64,000 bases of DNA. It comes from an uncultured bacterium. GTDB lineage: Bacteria > Cyanobacteriota > Vampirovibrionia > Gastranaerophilales > Gastranaerophilaceae. The stretch lies in NCBI GenBank assembly GCA_949292175.1, contig CASEYJ010000012.1, positions 1-64,000 on the forward strand. Direction: 5' to 3'. A model generated the notes under the pieces. It made no database searches, was not told the DNA's origin, and saw only the letters and a list, made by a program, of their open reading frames with translations. The translations under genes and the position numbers were made by a program. Of the stretch, positions 42,620-51,919 are shown piece after piece. The stretch's first letter is position 1. Each line of letters starts with the position of its first letter.

Positions 42620-45445
42620 TTACAAAACACCTTTTAAATATTGTCCGGTTACAGATTTTTTATTTTGCGCCAATTCTTTTGGTGTTCCGGTTGCAACTAT
42701 CTGTCCGCCTGCATTTCCGCCTTCCGGACCCAAATCAATTATATAATCGGCAACCTTAATCAAATCAAGGTTATGTTCAATAATAAGAATAGTATTCCCC
42801 TGATCAGCAAGCTGCTGAATTATCTTAATCAACTTATCCAAATCATACCAATGAAGTCCAACGGACGGTTCGTCAAGCAGGTACAAAGTTTTGCCTGTTG
42901 CTCGCTTGTTCAATTCTGACGCAAGCTTAATTCTTTGAGCTTCACCACCTGACAATGTAGTCGCACTTTGACCTAATTTGATATAGTCTAAACCTACATC
43001 ATTTAAGGTTTTTAGCTTATTCTTGATTGTTGGAATACTATCAAAAAATTCCAAAGCTTCCTTTACACTCATATCAAGAACATCTGCAATTGTTTTACCT
43101 TTAAATTTTACTTCAAGAGTTTCTCGATTATAGCGTTTTCCTTTGCAAACAGGGCATTTTACGTAAACATCAGACAAGAAATTCATCTCGATTTTGTTTA
43201 CACCATCACCCTTACAAGCCTCACAACGCCCGCCTTTCACGTTAAAGCTAAAGCGTCCGGGCTTATACCCTCTTACTTTCGCCTCATTTGTCTTCGCATA
43301 CAAATCTCTTATATGCGTAAATAAGTCTGTATATGTAGCAGGATTTGAACGAGGAGTTCTGCCAATCGGAGACTGATCAATATCAATAATTTTATCAATA
43401 TTTTCAAAACCCAAAATCTCATCTACTCCTTGAGGTTTTGGACGATTTCCACGCAATTTATGCAAAGCGTATTCATAGATTAATTCCTGCATTAATGTTG
43501 ATTTTCCGGAACCTGAAACGCCCGTTAAAACTACAATTTTTCCCAAAGGAATATCAACATCTATATTCTTTAAATTATTCAAATGAGCATTTTTCACCTG
43601 AAGATACTTACCGTTACCTTCCCTTACCTTTTCAGGTACAGGTATAAACTTTTCACCGCTCAAATACTGCCCTGTTAAAGAAGCCTTACATTTCACAATA
43701 TCATCTAAGGTTCCCTGAGCAACAACTTTCCCACCGTTAATACCAGCTTTTGGACCAATATCTACGATATAATCAGCGTTACGCATAGTATCCTCATCGT
43801 GCTCAACTACAATTAATGTATTACCTAAATTTCTTAGTTTGAGCAATGTTTTGATAAGCCTGTCGTTATCACGCTGATGTAAACCAATAGAAGGTTCGTC
43901 TAAAACATACAAAACACCTGACAAACCACTTCCAATTTGAGTAGCAAGCCTAATCCTTTGCGCTTCTCCACCAGACAATGTACCTGCCATACGAGCAAGA
44001 TTAAGGTAACTCAACCCAACGTCTTTCATAAATCTCAAGCGTGCTCGAATTTCATCCAAAATTTGCTTTGCTATCTGCAAATGATATTCATCAAGCTCTA
44101 AGTATAAATCTTCTATAAAGTCCAATTCCTCATCAATTGACAAAAGAGTAAATTCATATATGTTTTTACCCTTAATCTTTACCGCCAACGGGAACGGCTT
44201 TAATCTTGCACCTTTACAAGCAGGACAAGGCGTTGTTGTCATATACTTTTCAATTTCTTCACGCCAATAATCACCGTTTGACTCACTATATCTTTTTTCC
44301 AAGAAAGGAATTACGCCCGAAAATTTGTGATATTTTGTTTCATAACGATGGGTTCCAAATCGTTTTACTCTAAAAGTAACAAGCTCATCACCACCATAAA
44401 GGATTATATCCTGCTGATGTTTTGGCAAATCCTCAAACGGCTTATCCATATCTATTTTGTAATGCGCACATACTGACTTTAACGTATCGTCATAGTAATC
44501 AGTAGATGTTTTTGACCAAGGATAAATCGCCCCATCATTCAAAGATTTGCTTCTCTCTGGAACAACTAAATCCGGATCAATCACAAAGTCTGCACCAAGC
44601 CCGCCACATCTTTCACAAGCACCGTACGGAGCATTAAATGAAAATATCCTTGGAGTAAGCTCTTCAAAACTAAGATTACATTTAGGACAAGAAAGTTTTT
44701 CACTAAAAATAATTTCTTCTTTTTTAGATACCAAATCAACAATTGCAATTCCGTCAGCTTTCTTCAACGCAATTTGAACACTATCTGCAATTCTGGATTG
44801 GGCACTTTCTTTAACAACGATTCTATCAACAACCACATGGATTGTGTGTTTTTTAGTTTTAGCAAGCTCAATTTCATCTTCGTCAAGGTTATAAACATCA
44901 CCATCAACCTTAACTCTCACAAAACCTTCCTGCTTAAGCTCCTCCAGTACAGACTGAAACTCGCCTTTTTTACCACGAACAACAGGAGCCAAAATCTGAA
45001 TTTTCTCACCTTCACCAAGCTTCAAAATGCTATTTACAATCTCATCAATTGTCTGAGGCTTAATTTCATCTCCGCAATTAGGACAATAAGGCGTTCCAAC
45101 TCTAGCATACAAAAGCCTCAAATAATCATATATCTCAGTAACAGTTCCAACAGTAGATCGAGGATTATTGCTGGTAGACTTTTGATCAATAGAAATCGCC
45201 GGAGAAAGTCCGTCAATATATTCTACATCAGGCTTATCCATTTGACCTAAAAACTGCCTTGCATAAGTCGAAAGACTTTCAATATAGCGTCTTTGTCCCT
45301 CTGCAAAAATAGTATCAAAAGCCAATGAGGATTTACCTGAACCGGAAACTCCAGTAAAAACAATCAATTCATTTTTAGGAATCTCAAGAGATACATCCTT
45401 TAAATTATGTTCCTTAGCGCCCTTAATCGTAATCTTATCTAACAT
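42620..45445 (-). CDS. uvrA: excinuclease ABC subunit A
   Basis: A 941-residue DNA-damage recognition ATPase of nucleotide excision repair. Two ABC modules: Walker A FTGVSGSGKSSLAF (about 31-44) and LTGVSGSGKSTLMQ, signatures LSGGEAQRIRLA and LSGGEAQRIKLA, and zinc sites from CPNCGDE, CPKCNLSF, CERCGG, CEACKGDG and CPVCKGKR. Full length. No ribosome site before the ATG; TTGTCA and TAATTA (18-base spacing) end four bases before it, so the mRNA may be leaderless. SOS control is not evident from a LexA-type palindrome. Confidence 0.98.
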   Translation of the reverse strand: MLDKITIKGAKEHNLKDVSLEIPKNELIVFTGVSGSGKSSLAFDTIFAEGQRRYIESLSTYARQFLGQMDKPDVEYIDGLSPAISIDQKSTSNNPRSTVGTVTEIYDYLRLLYARVGTPYCPNCGDEIKPQTIDEIVNSILKLGEGEKIQILAPVVRGKKGEFQSVLEELKQEGFVRVKVDGDVYNLDEDEIELAKTKKHTIHVVVDRIVVKESAQSRIADSVQIALKKADGIAIVDLVSKKEEIIFSEKLSCPKCNLSFEELTPRIFSFNAPYGACERCGGLGADFVIDPDLVVPERSKSLNDGAIYPWSKTSTDYYDDTLKSVCAHYKIDMDKPFEDLPKHQQDIILYGGDELVTFRVKRFGTHRYETKYHKFSGVIPFLEKRYSESNGDYWREEIEKYMTTTPCPACKGARLKPFPLAVKIKGKNIYEFTLLSIDEELDFIEDLYLELDEYHLQIAKQILDEIRARLRFMKDVGLSYLNLARMAGTLSGGEAQRIRLATQIGSGLSGVLYVLDEPSIGLHQRDNDRLIKTLLKLRNLGNTLIVVEHDEDTMRNADYIVDIGPKAGINGGKVVAQGTLDDIVKCKASLTGQYLSGEKFIPVPEKVREGNGKYLQVKNAHLNNLKNIDVDIPLGKIVVLTGVSGSGKSTLMQELIYEYALHKLRGNRPKPQGVDEILGFENIDKIIDIDQSPIGRTPRSNPATYTDLFTHIRDLYAKTNEAKVRGYKPGRFSFNVKGGRCEACKGDGVNKIEMNFLSDVYVKCPVCKGKRYNRETLEVKFKGKTIADVLDMSVKEALEFFDSIPTIKNKLKTLNDVGLDYIKLGQSATTLSGGEAQRIKLASELNKRATGKTLYLLDEPSVGLHWYDLDKLIKIIQQLADQGNTILIIEHNLDLIKVADYIIDLGPEGGNAGGQIVATGTPKELAQNKKSVTGQYLKGVL

Positions 45446-45449
45446 ACTA

Positions 45450-45479
45450 TAATTATTGCACTAAAAAATTAATTGACAA
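45450..45479 (-). promoter_or_regulatory. promoter of uvrA, predicted leaderless
   Basis: On the minus strand TTGTCA, 18 bases, TAATTA; the -10 box ends four bases before the ATG. Confidence 0.45.
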
Positions 45480-45520
45480 GAATAAAAGTCCGCCAACTCC
45501 AAATTTTCCACACTTCAGAA

Positions 45521-46657
45521 TTAGATCATCATATTCAAAAGTTGTCTATGAATTTTCACATTGTGAACTCTTAAAATATCAACTTTTCTTTCGATAGCAA
45601 GGGTATTAAGAGCGGCAGTAAAGATATCCTTAGTTTCATTATCTGCATCAGGCATATTTAAAAGACTCTTGCGAGAAATACCCAGCATAATAGGACATTC
45701 TAAAGCTCCTAACTCTTCTATTCGTCTAATTATTTCAAAATTGTGTTCTCTTGTCTTGCCAAAGCCAATCCCAGGATCCACGATGATATTATCTCTCTTT
45801 ACACCGTTAGAAACTGCAAAATCAATTCTACGATTCAAATCTAAGAAAATCTCATCCATCAAATTTCCATACATAGGATTTATCTGCATTGTTTCAGGAA
45901 TACCTTTTGAATGTTGGATAATAACAGGACATTCAAAATCTGCAATAACATTAACCATCTCAGCATCATAGTCTAAACCTGATACATCATTTATTGCAGT
46001 AGCACCAGCTTCAAGACATCTGCGAGCGACCTCTGCGCTTCTTGTATCAATACTGATAGGAACATCAATATTGTTTTCATTTACAAAATCTAAGATTGGC
46101 AAAATCTTTGCAAGCTGCTCATCAACCGCAACAGCCTCAGAAAATGGTCTTGTAGATTCAGCACCAATATCAATCATATCAGCACCATCTTCAATCAATT
46201 TAACAAGATGTGTTGCTGCTTCCTCAAAATTCTCATACATTCCACCATCAGAAAAAGAATTTTGAGTCAAATTTAAAATCCCCATCAATTGAGTCAAATT
46301 TTCAGATTCAATTGACAAGACTCTTTCAATTTGCCTACCCAAATTTCTAAGTCCAAATGGTTGCAAACCTAGTTGCACTGCAATCTTAGTCAACTGTGCA
46401 ACACTTCCACCCAGAATGCAATCTGATTCTTCACATTTTCCAGTAATAACGTTTTTATTTGTGGCACAATCAGCACCGAACGATAAAGCGGTTTGCTTTA
46501 GTATATTAGCCTGAGCTGAATTAAGCCCAAATATTTTTAAATTTTTATAACAATACTTATACTTTGCTCTCTGCACATAAGACTTATCAAAGCCAATAGC
46601 ATCAAGCTCATTTACTACTTCAGTATTCTTAAGTTCTCTCAAAACAAAATCATGCAT
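45521..46657 (-). CDS. folP: dihydropteroate synthase with N-terminal extension
   Basis: Joins p-aminobenzoate to a pterin in folate synthesis. The C-terminal about 260 residues are a full DHPS barrel: GILNLTQNSFSDGGMY (about 125-140), DIGAESTRPFS, AINDVSGLDYDAEM, IIQHSKGIPETM, IIVDPGIGFGKTREHN and LGISRKSLL. The first about 115 residues precede the usual start and are not the HPPK fusion found elsewhere; extended forms of about 390 residues exist in some anaerobes. No frameshift is seen. A TTGAAT-17-TAAACT promoter ends six bases before the ATG, so it is probably leaderless. Sulfonamides target this enzyme. Confidence 0.92.
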   Translation of the reverse strand: MHDFVLRELKNTEVVNELDAIGFDKSYVQRAKYKYCYKNLKIFGLNSAQANILKQTALSFGADCATNKNVITGKCEESDCILGGSVAQLTKIAVQLGLQPFGLRNLGRQIERVLSIESENLTQLMGILNLTQNSFSDGGMYENFEEAATHLVKLIEDGADMIDIGAESTRPFSEAVAVDEQLAKILPILDFVNENNIDVPISIDTRSAEVARRCLEAGATAINDVSGLDYDAEMVNVIADFECPVIIQHSKGIPETMQINPMYGNLMDEIFLDLNRRIDFAVSNGVKRDNIIVDPGIGFGKTREHNFEIIRRIEELGALECPIMLGISRKSLLNMPDADNETKDIFTAALNTLAIERKVDILRVHNVKIHRQLLNMMI

Positions 46658-46663
46658 AACCTG

Positions 46664-46692
46664 AGTTTAGCATGATTTTATTTATTATTCAA
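46664..46692 (-). promoter_or_regulatory. promoter of folP, predicted leaderless
   Basis: On the minus strand TTGAAT, 17 bases, TAAACT, with TGC directly before the -10 (extended -10). Only six bases separate it from the ATG and there is no ribosome site. Confidence 0.6.
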
Positions 46693-46703
46693 CAGTTAAA
46701 TTT

Positions 46704-47174
46704 TTAAACTTCCGGATTGCTTGTAATAGTGCTAAGTTTGTTGATAAATGTATTAAACACTTCACTAACACCGGTAATAAATACAAATACGGAAGCTCCA
46801 CCGCCAATTATGGCACCAAGCTTACCTGTAAACAAACCCTTCATAAATTTAGGCATCTTAGAAGCTTTAGCCCAATTTGCAATATCCAATCTCAATTGAC
46901 GATAATTAACCTTTAATGCATTCCACAAAGAATTTGTTTGTTTTAAAGGTTTACTAACGACATTAGCACCTTCTGCCACAGTATTTATTGTTCCACGAAG
47001 CTTTTCACTGGTTTTAAACATCTTAAAAGCAGCACCACGTGTAGCTGTGTAACCGGCTCCAACACCACCTGTCACAACCGCAGCATCTCCGACCCTTTCT
47101 CTACGCTCATCTTTGCGTTGAGAATTTTCTCCGGTGAATGTTACAAATCTAGGACCTACTGCATTAAGCTGCAT
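46704..47174 (-). CDS. unknown membrane-associated protein, FxG motif at N-terminus
   Basis: A 156-residue protein I do not recognise. I take the ATG giving MQLNAVGPRFVTFTGENSQR, nine bases after AAGGAG; earlier ATGs lie within or before the ribosome site. The N-terminus has the short F-x-G motif (FVTFTG) seen in other unknown proteins here. The centre is basic and helical; near the C-terminus LGAIIGGGASVFVFITGVSEVF is a glycine-rich hydrophobic segment. It overlaps the end of the partner gene upstream by 11 bases, so the two are coupled and may form a complex. Confidence 0.75.
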   Translation of the reverse strand: MQLNAVGPRFVTFTGENSQRKDERRERVGDAAVVTGGVGAGYTATRGAAFKMFKTSEKLRGTINTVAEGANVVSKPLKQTNSLWNALKVNYRQLRLDIANWAKASKMPKFMKGLFTGKLGAIIGGGASVFVFITGVSEVFNTFINKLSTITSNPEV

Positions 47175-47991
47175 CTGAAACATCTCCTTCGTAAAATACC
47201 TTTTCTTTACCATTTACAAAGAAATTTCCGTCTTTATCAACGTCTACCTGTTGTTTACTACCATCAATAGCCTTTCCGCCAAGAACATTCACAGCAGCTG
47301 TACCACCACCGGCAACGCCCATTGTTTCAACAAATACACGTTTATAATTCAAATTTTTGAAATATTTAACAGTGTTATCTTTCAAAGCAACAGCACCTTG
47401 GAATATAGAGTTCTTCTGTACTGCCTTTTTCCAACCTGTTAAGGTTTTACCAACAGATGAACCTTGGAATGCTTCTTCCCAGCCAGCTATTTTCTTAGAT
47501 GCGCTCTTATAGAAATTTTTGCCTGAAATATATTTACCAAAATCAGCCATCTTTTTAGAAACATATTTACGACCGGAAGACAAGTTTTTACCGATAGACT
47601 TCATAAAATCAGTGCTTCCGATTTTAGATAAAACTTCTAATGTTCCGACAGTACCCCATCTTAAACCGCCCCATCCAATCGCAACAGCAGTCAATCCAGA
47701 AAGAATTTTTGTTCCTGTTTTTACACCCGGAACCATGTCAGCTTGTTTTGCAATGGAATCAACGTTAGCTTTTGTCTGACGCCACAAGTCTAGTTCTTTT
47801 TTGGTACTATATTTTTCCTGTTCTATATCAAAACTATCCACAGGATCATCATCTCTGAAGTAAGGCTGTTCAGCGGAATCGTACACTTCCTCAAAATCTA
47901 CATCTTGTGCACATTTTTGAAAATCAGAAGACCCTTTGAATGCCTGAACTCTGTTATAATTGTGTGTTAAGCCTGGCTGAATTGTTAACAT
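47164..47991 (-). CDS. unknown protein, partner of the preceding gene, FxG motif at N-terminus
   Basis: A 275-residue protein of unknown family. The N-terminus MLTIQPGLTHNYNRVQAFKG again carries the aromatic-x-Gly motif, followed by an acidic stretch (about 28-60). A glycine-rich hydrophobic segment (KILSGLTAVAIGWGGLRWG, about 96-114) may enter the membrane; the rest is basic and helical, with a second apolar stretch VAGGGTAAVNVLGG near 235. GTGGAG ribosome site. Upstream member of a two-gene unit with translational overlap. Confidence 0.75.
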   Translation of the reverse strand: MLTIQPGLTHNYNRVQAFKGSSDFQKCAQDVDFEEVYDSAEQPYFRDDDPVDSFDIEQEKYSTKKELDLWRQTKANVDSIAKQADMVPGVKTGTKILSGLTAVAIGWGGLRWGTVGTLEVLSKIGSTDFMKSIGKNLSSGRKYVSKKMADFGKYISGKNFYKSASKKIAGWEEAFQGSSVGKTLTGWKKAVQKNSIFQGAVALKDNTVKYFKNLNYKRVFVETMGVAGGGTAAVNVLGGKAIDGSKQQVDVDKDGNFFVNGKEKVFYEGDVSDAA

Positions 47992-48245
47992 GTTTTTCTA
48001 CTCCACTTTCTAAATTCTTTTCAGAAACCCTAAACCTTCTAAAAAAAACTTTTTGCGCATTTTTAATAAATTGTTACAAATATTTGCAACATTAGTATTG
48101 CACATTATTCAAACTTTGTAAATATATTTATGAAGAGATACTAAGCAAGACATTCTCCAAAAAAAGCTATAATATTAATCTACCCTTTACATAAAGGTTT
48201 CTTTGTCATAGTATTGTCTTATATAGAAATAGCTAAGGAGAAAAT

Positions 48246-49709
48246 ATGAACGAGCTTTTAAAGAAAACAGCCACAGAACAGAGTAAGGCTTTAAAAAATA
48301 AAGAAATCTCTGCTGTTGAACTAACACAGGCTGCTTTTGACAGAATTGACGAACTAGATGAAAAATTAGGCGCTTTCAATTCTCTTACAAAAGAAACAGC
48401 ACTTAACACAGCAAAGAAAGTTGATGAAAAAATTGCTAAGGGTGAAGAATTACCGCTTCTTGCAGGTATTCCGCTTGCCCTAAAAGACAACATGAATCTT
48501 ATCGGTTCAAAAACAACCGCATCAAGTAAAATTTTAGAGAACTTTGTATCTCCATTTAACGCAACAATCACCCAAAAGCTTTTAGACAACCTTGTTCCAA
48601 TCGTGGGGAAAGCTAATTTGGATGAGTTTGCTATGGGATCATCTAACGAAAATTCAGCATTTAAAAAAGTTCATAACCCTTGGGATTTGAAGAAAGTTCC
48701 GGGAGGTTCTTCAGGTGGTTCTGCAGCAAGCGTTGCAGCTTGTGAAGCTACTCTGGCTCTTGGTTCAGATACAGGTGGTTCTATCAGACTTCCTGCATCA
48801 TTCTGCGGTATCGTTGGTATGAAACCTACCTATGGTCGTGTTTCAAGATACGGACTTATCGCATTTGCTTCATCTTTAGACCAAATCGGGCCTTTTGCAC
48901 GTTCAGTTGAAGATGCTGCAAACCTTTTGGAAGTTATCTCAGGTCATGACCCTAAAGATTCTACTTCACTAAACTTGCCTGTTGAACACTACGCTGCATC
49001 TCTAAAAGATGATATTAAAGGCAAAAAAGTTGGTGTGATAAAAGAATTAATGTCAGAAGGCTTGTCTGATGACGTAGCAAAAGCTATTCAAAATGCAATT
49101 GATACATACAAAAAATTGGGATGCGAAATCGTTGAAATTTCACTTCCTAAATTAAAATATTCTATCGGAATTTACTACATTCTTGCAACAGCAGAATGCA
49201 GTTCAAACCTTGCAAGATTTGACGGTGTAAAATACGGATACAGAACACCTGATGCTAAAAATCTGCTTGAAATGTACACAAAAACAAGAGCAGAAGGTTT
49301 TGGACCTGAAGTTAAACGTCGTATAATGCTTGGAACTTATGCTTTGAGTTCAGGATACTATGATGCATATTACAAAAAAGCTCAACAAATGAGAGCTTTA
49401 GTAACAGAAGATTTCAGAGAAGCATTCAGCAAGGTTGATATCTTAATATCACCAACATGCCCGAATACAGCATTTGAACTTGGTGCAAAATCTTCAGATC
49501 CGCTTGCAATGTACTTAACAGATATTGCAACAATTTCAGCAAACTTAGCCGGAATTCCTGGATTAAGTGTTCCTGCTGGATTTGATAAGGATGGAATGCC
49601 GATTGGTTTACAAATTCTTGCTCCACAACTACAAGAAGGTAAATTATTCAATATGGCATACCAATTTGAACAAGCTCACGATTATTGGAAGCAATTAGCT
49701 AACATATAA
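48246..49709 (+). CDS. gatA: glutamyl-tRNA(Gln) amidotransferase subunit A
   Basis: The amidase subunit of GatCAB, which converts misacylated Glu-tRNA(Gln) (and often Asp-tRNA(Asn)) to the correct form using ammonia from glutamine. 487 residues with the amidase signature: Lys in [10 protein letters not shown], the Ser-cis-Ser-Lys triad region [15 protein letters not shown] (about 157-171) and [16 protein letters not shown]. gatB and gatC are not adjacent. AAGGAG site, good terminator. Implies there may be no dedicated glutaminyl-tRNA synthetase. Confidence 0.97.
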   Translation: MNELLKKTATEQSKALKNKEISAVELTQAAFDRIDELDEKLGAFNSLTKETALNTAKKVDEKIAKGEELPLLAGIPLALKDNMNLIGSKTTASSKILENFVSPFNATITQKLLDNLVPIVGKANLDEFAMGSSNENSAFKKVHNPWDLKKVPGGSSGGSAASVAACEATLALGSDTGGSIRLPASFCGIVGMKPTYGRVSRYGLIAFASSLDQIGPFARSVEDAANLLEVISGHDPKDSTSLNLPVEHYAASLKDDIKGKKVGVIKELMSEGLSDDVAKAIQNAIDTYKKLGCEIVEISLPKLKYSIGIYYILATAECSSNLARFDGVKYGYRTPDAKNLLEMYTKTRAEGFGPEVKRRIMLGTYALSSGYYDAYYKKAQQMRALVTEDFREAFSKVDILISPTCPNTAFELGAKSSDPLAMYLTDIATISANLAGIPGLSVPAGFDKDGMPIGLQILAPQLQEGKLFNMAYQFEQAHDYWKQLANI

Positions 49710-49730
49710 TCAATAGATTTATAACCGGAA

Positions 49731-49756
49731 AAGACGGCTTAAAGCCGTCTTTTTTG
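49731..49756 (+). terminator. intrinsic terminator after gatA
   Basis: AAGACGGC and GCCGTCTT form a perfect stem with a five-base loop and a T-run. Confidence 0.88.
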
Positions 49757-49790
49757 TTATTAAACTATATTTATAATACCGAAACTCGAG

Positions 49791-51473
49791 TTAATTATCA
49801 GCGACAGGCACCGCAAAATAAAAAGTTGTTCCCTTATCAAGCTCACTTTCACACCAAATTGCACCCTTATGAGCCTCAATAAGCTGACTTGCAATAGGAA
49901 GCCCTAAACCTGAACCACCAACTTTACGTGACAAAGAGTTTTCAATCTGTGCGAACTTATCAAAAACTCGCAACAAATTTTCCTTTGCAATTCCAATACC
50001 TTCATCCTTGACACTAACTACGACAAATTTACCGCTAAGCTTTGACAGAACAGGTTCAAAACATTCATTATATTTAATATCAGAAGCCTCCACCAACTCA
50101 GATTTTACAGTTATAGACTTACCTTCCGGCGTAAACTTAACAGCATTTGATACGAGATTAGTCAAAACTTGCTCGAGTCGCTGAGAATCAGCATAAACCT
50201 CCGGAAGATTTTCACCCTCTTCCGTATATAACGTTAAATTTTTATCCTTTATTAACACTGATAACGTTGACTTAACATACTCAATAACAGAATTAATATC
50301 CATATTTTTGAAATGATAATCCATCTTGCCGGCTTCTATTTTAGACAAATCAAGCAGGTCATTTATAATTCCTGAAAGCCTCTTTGAATTTCTCTTAGCC
50401 ATAGTTAAAAATTTATCGTAAGCGGGTGTCACTTCTCCACACTTACCACTCAACATAATATCAAGAGAATTTTTAATAGAAGTCAAAGGCGTCCTCAATT
50501 CGTGAGACACGATTGATATGAATTCAGACTTAAGACGTTCCAATCTTTCCAATTTCAAATTGGTTTCTTTCAATTCTTGATACAGTGTAGCACTTTTTAA
50601 CGGCAAAGAAACCTGTTGAGCAATAGTTTGAAAACAAGTAGCATTTTCAGTTGAAAATGGAGTTTCCTTGAAAATTTCAACACATCCAAAGAAATTATCT
50701 CCCAACGAAATTGGAGAAAACATATTATCAAACTGAAAAAGCGAGAAATTAAAACGACTCGCCGGAAATTTTACAAACTTTCTAACCTTAAGAGTTTCCG
50801 TATCAATTTCAAAAGGCAATTTTTTACCTTCAAAAAGAGATTTATAATGCAAAACCATTCTTAATTTAAGAGTGTCAATTAGCTCAGGAGAAATTTCGTA
50901 AAGTGAATTAATCAACAAGACAGGTTCTTCCTCCGTACAGAAAGACAAGGTCGAAGTAAGAGAAAAGCTTAAAGCTTTATCCATCCCTTCTAACATATAA
51001 TTAATAAGTTTCTCCTTATCAAGAGTCCCCGCAAATTGGGAACTAGTAGAATAAAGAGCATTCAATCTGTAATTACTATCTGCCAAATCTCTGTTAGTAT
51101 CAGCAAGCTTTTCAAGAGAAGAACGCATTCTCAAATTCATCGCAATTGTGCCGGAGATAAGCTCTTCCCCCATATCTTCAAACAGAAACCCGTTAGCGAA
51201 TTTAATAAGCTCACGATCCTTCAAATTTGTATCCGTGATAAACAACAGCACCGATGATTCTAAAAGAGCTCGAAGTTTATTTAACAAGTTTTTAAAATCA
51301 ATCCCACCGGACAGAGTATCTATAATAACAATTTCACACATAGACGCAGACAAATAATCCGCAATTAATCCAGCATCAGACATAGACACAAAATCATATC
51401 TAAGCTTTTTTACAAGCTCTTCATACTTGCGAACAACTTCTATCCTTTGAGAAACTAATAATACCCTAATCAT
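49791..51473 (-). CDS. sensor histidine kinase with receiver-like and GAF-like domains
   Basis: A 560-residue cytoplasmic kinase without membrane segments. The N-terminal about 115 residues resemble a receiver (IRVLLVSQR at strand 1, Asp52 in IVIIDTLSGG), but the acidic pair after strand 1 is missing, so it is probably a pseudo-receiver. A GAF-like sensor region (about 140-285) follows, then HisKA with His324 in SIVSHELRTPL, and a HATPase with NLVSNAVKF, DEGIGIAKEN and GGSGLGLPIAS. No partner regulator is next to it. No ribosome site lies before the ATG; a TACGAT box six bases upstream hints at leaderless expression but its -35 is poor. Confidence 0.9.
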   Translation of the reverse strand: MIRVLLVSQRIEVVRKYEELVKKLRYDFVSMSDAGLIADYLSASMCEIVIIDTLSGGIDFKNLLNKLRALLESSVLLFITDTNLKDRELIKFANGFLFEDMGEELISGTIAMNLRMRSSLEKLADTNRDLADSNYRLNALYSTSSQFAGTLDKEKLINYMLEGMDKALSFSLTSTLSFCTEEEPVLLINSLYEISPELIDTLKLRMVLHYKSLFEGKKLPFEIDTETLKVRKFVKFPASRFNFSLFQFDNMFSPISLGDNFFGCVEIFKETPFSTENATCFQTIAQQVSLPLKSATLYQELKETNLKLERLERLKSEFISIVSHELRTPLTSIKNSLDIMLSGKCGEVTPAYDKFLTMAKRNSKRLSGIINDLLDLSKIEAGKMDYHFKNMDINSVIEYVKSTLSVLIKDKNLTLYTEEGENLPEVYADSQRLEQVLTNLVSNAVKFTPEGKSITVKSELVEASDIKYNECFEPVLSKLSGKFVVVSVKDEGIGIAKENLLRVFDKFAQIENSLSRKVGGSGLGLPIASQLIEAHKGAIWCESELDKGTTFYFAVPVADN

Positions 51474-51519
51474 AACTTAATCGTAACAAAACATTTGCAA
51501 ATAGCAAATTATTTACAAA

Positions 51520-51828
51520 CTACTCTTTTTCAGCTTCCATTTTTTCAATGTACTCTATAATATCAAGAGCAAGCCCGTGACGAATTTCAAAAGGAGCATG
51601 TTTGATATATTCCATCGCATGAGAAACTTTAACATTTTTATCATACCAACGTCTAAGAATGTAATTATATTGATCCTCTAAAGACATCTTAAAATCAAAA
51701 TCTTTTAATTTATCAAGAACATATTCTGCGCATATAGTCTGCAATTCTTCGTCAGCCTTTTCCCAAACTGCAATAGCCCTACTTAAAACAGGGTCGACAT
51801 CATACCAGCGTTTTTGTTTCTTTTCCAT
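51520..51828 (-). CDS. conserved-looking 102-residue helical protein, unknown
   Basis: Small soluble protein, strongly helical, with KRWYDVDPVLSRAIAVWEKA at the N-terminus and EFEIRHGLALDII-like residues at the C-terminus. No cysteines or signal peptide. No family recognised with confidence. AAGGAG site at good distance. It lies directly upstream of the sensor kinase (46 bases) on the same strand and could be cotranscribed with it, or simply be a neighbour. Confidence 0.75.
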   Translation of the reverse strand: MEKKQKRWYDVDPVLSRAIAVWEKADEELQTICAEYVLDKLKDFDFKMSLEDQYNYILRRWYDKNVKVSHAMEYIKHAPFEIRHGLALDIIEYIEKMEAEKE

Positions 51829-51883
51829 AAATAAAGCTCCTTATACGAATAAACTAAAACAATATTACCAAAAATGTAAAAAA

Positions 51884-51912
51884 CTGGCAAACTTTTTTTC
51901 GCATAGTATAAT
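51884..51912 (+). promoter_or_regulatory. promoter, predicted leaderless
   Basis: CTGGCA, 17 bases, TATAAT; the -10 box ends seven bases before the ATG of the envelope protein and there is no ribosome site. Confidence 0.6.
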
Positions 51913-51919
51913 AATAAGT

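Noticed and set aside
44774-45250. 158-codon frame opposite uvrA
   Set aside because: Composition is the complement of a conserved gene and the product has no motif.
49791-51828. Sensor kinase plus 102-residue gene as a two-component system
   Set aside because: The small protein has no receiver domain or DNA-binding motif, so it is not the missing response regulator.
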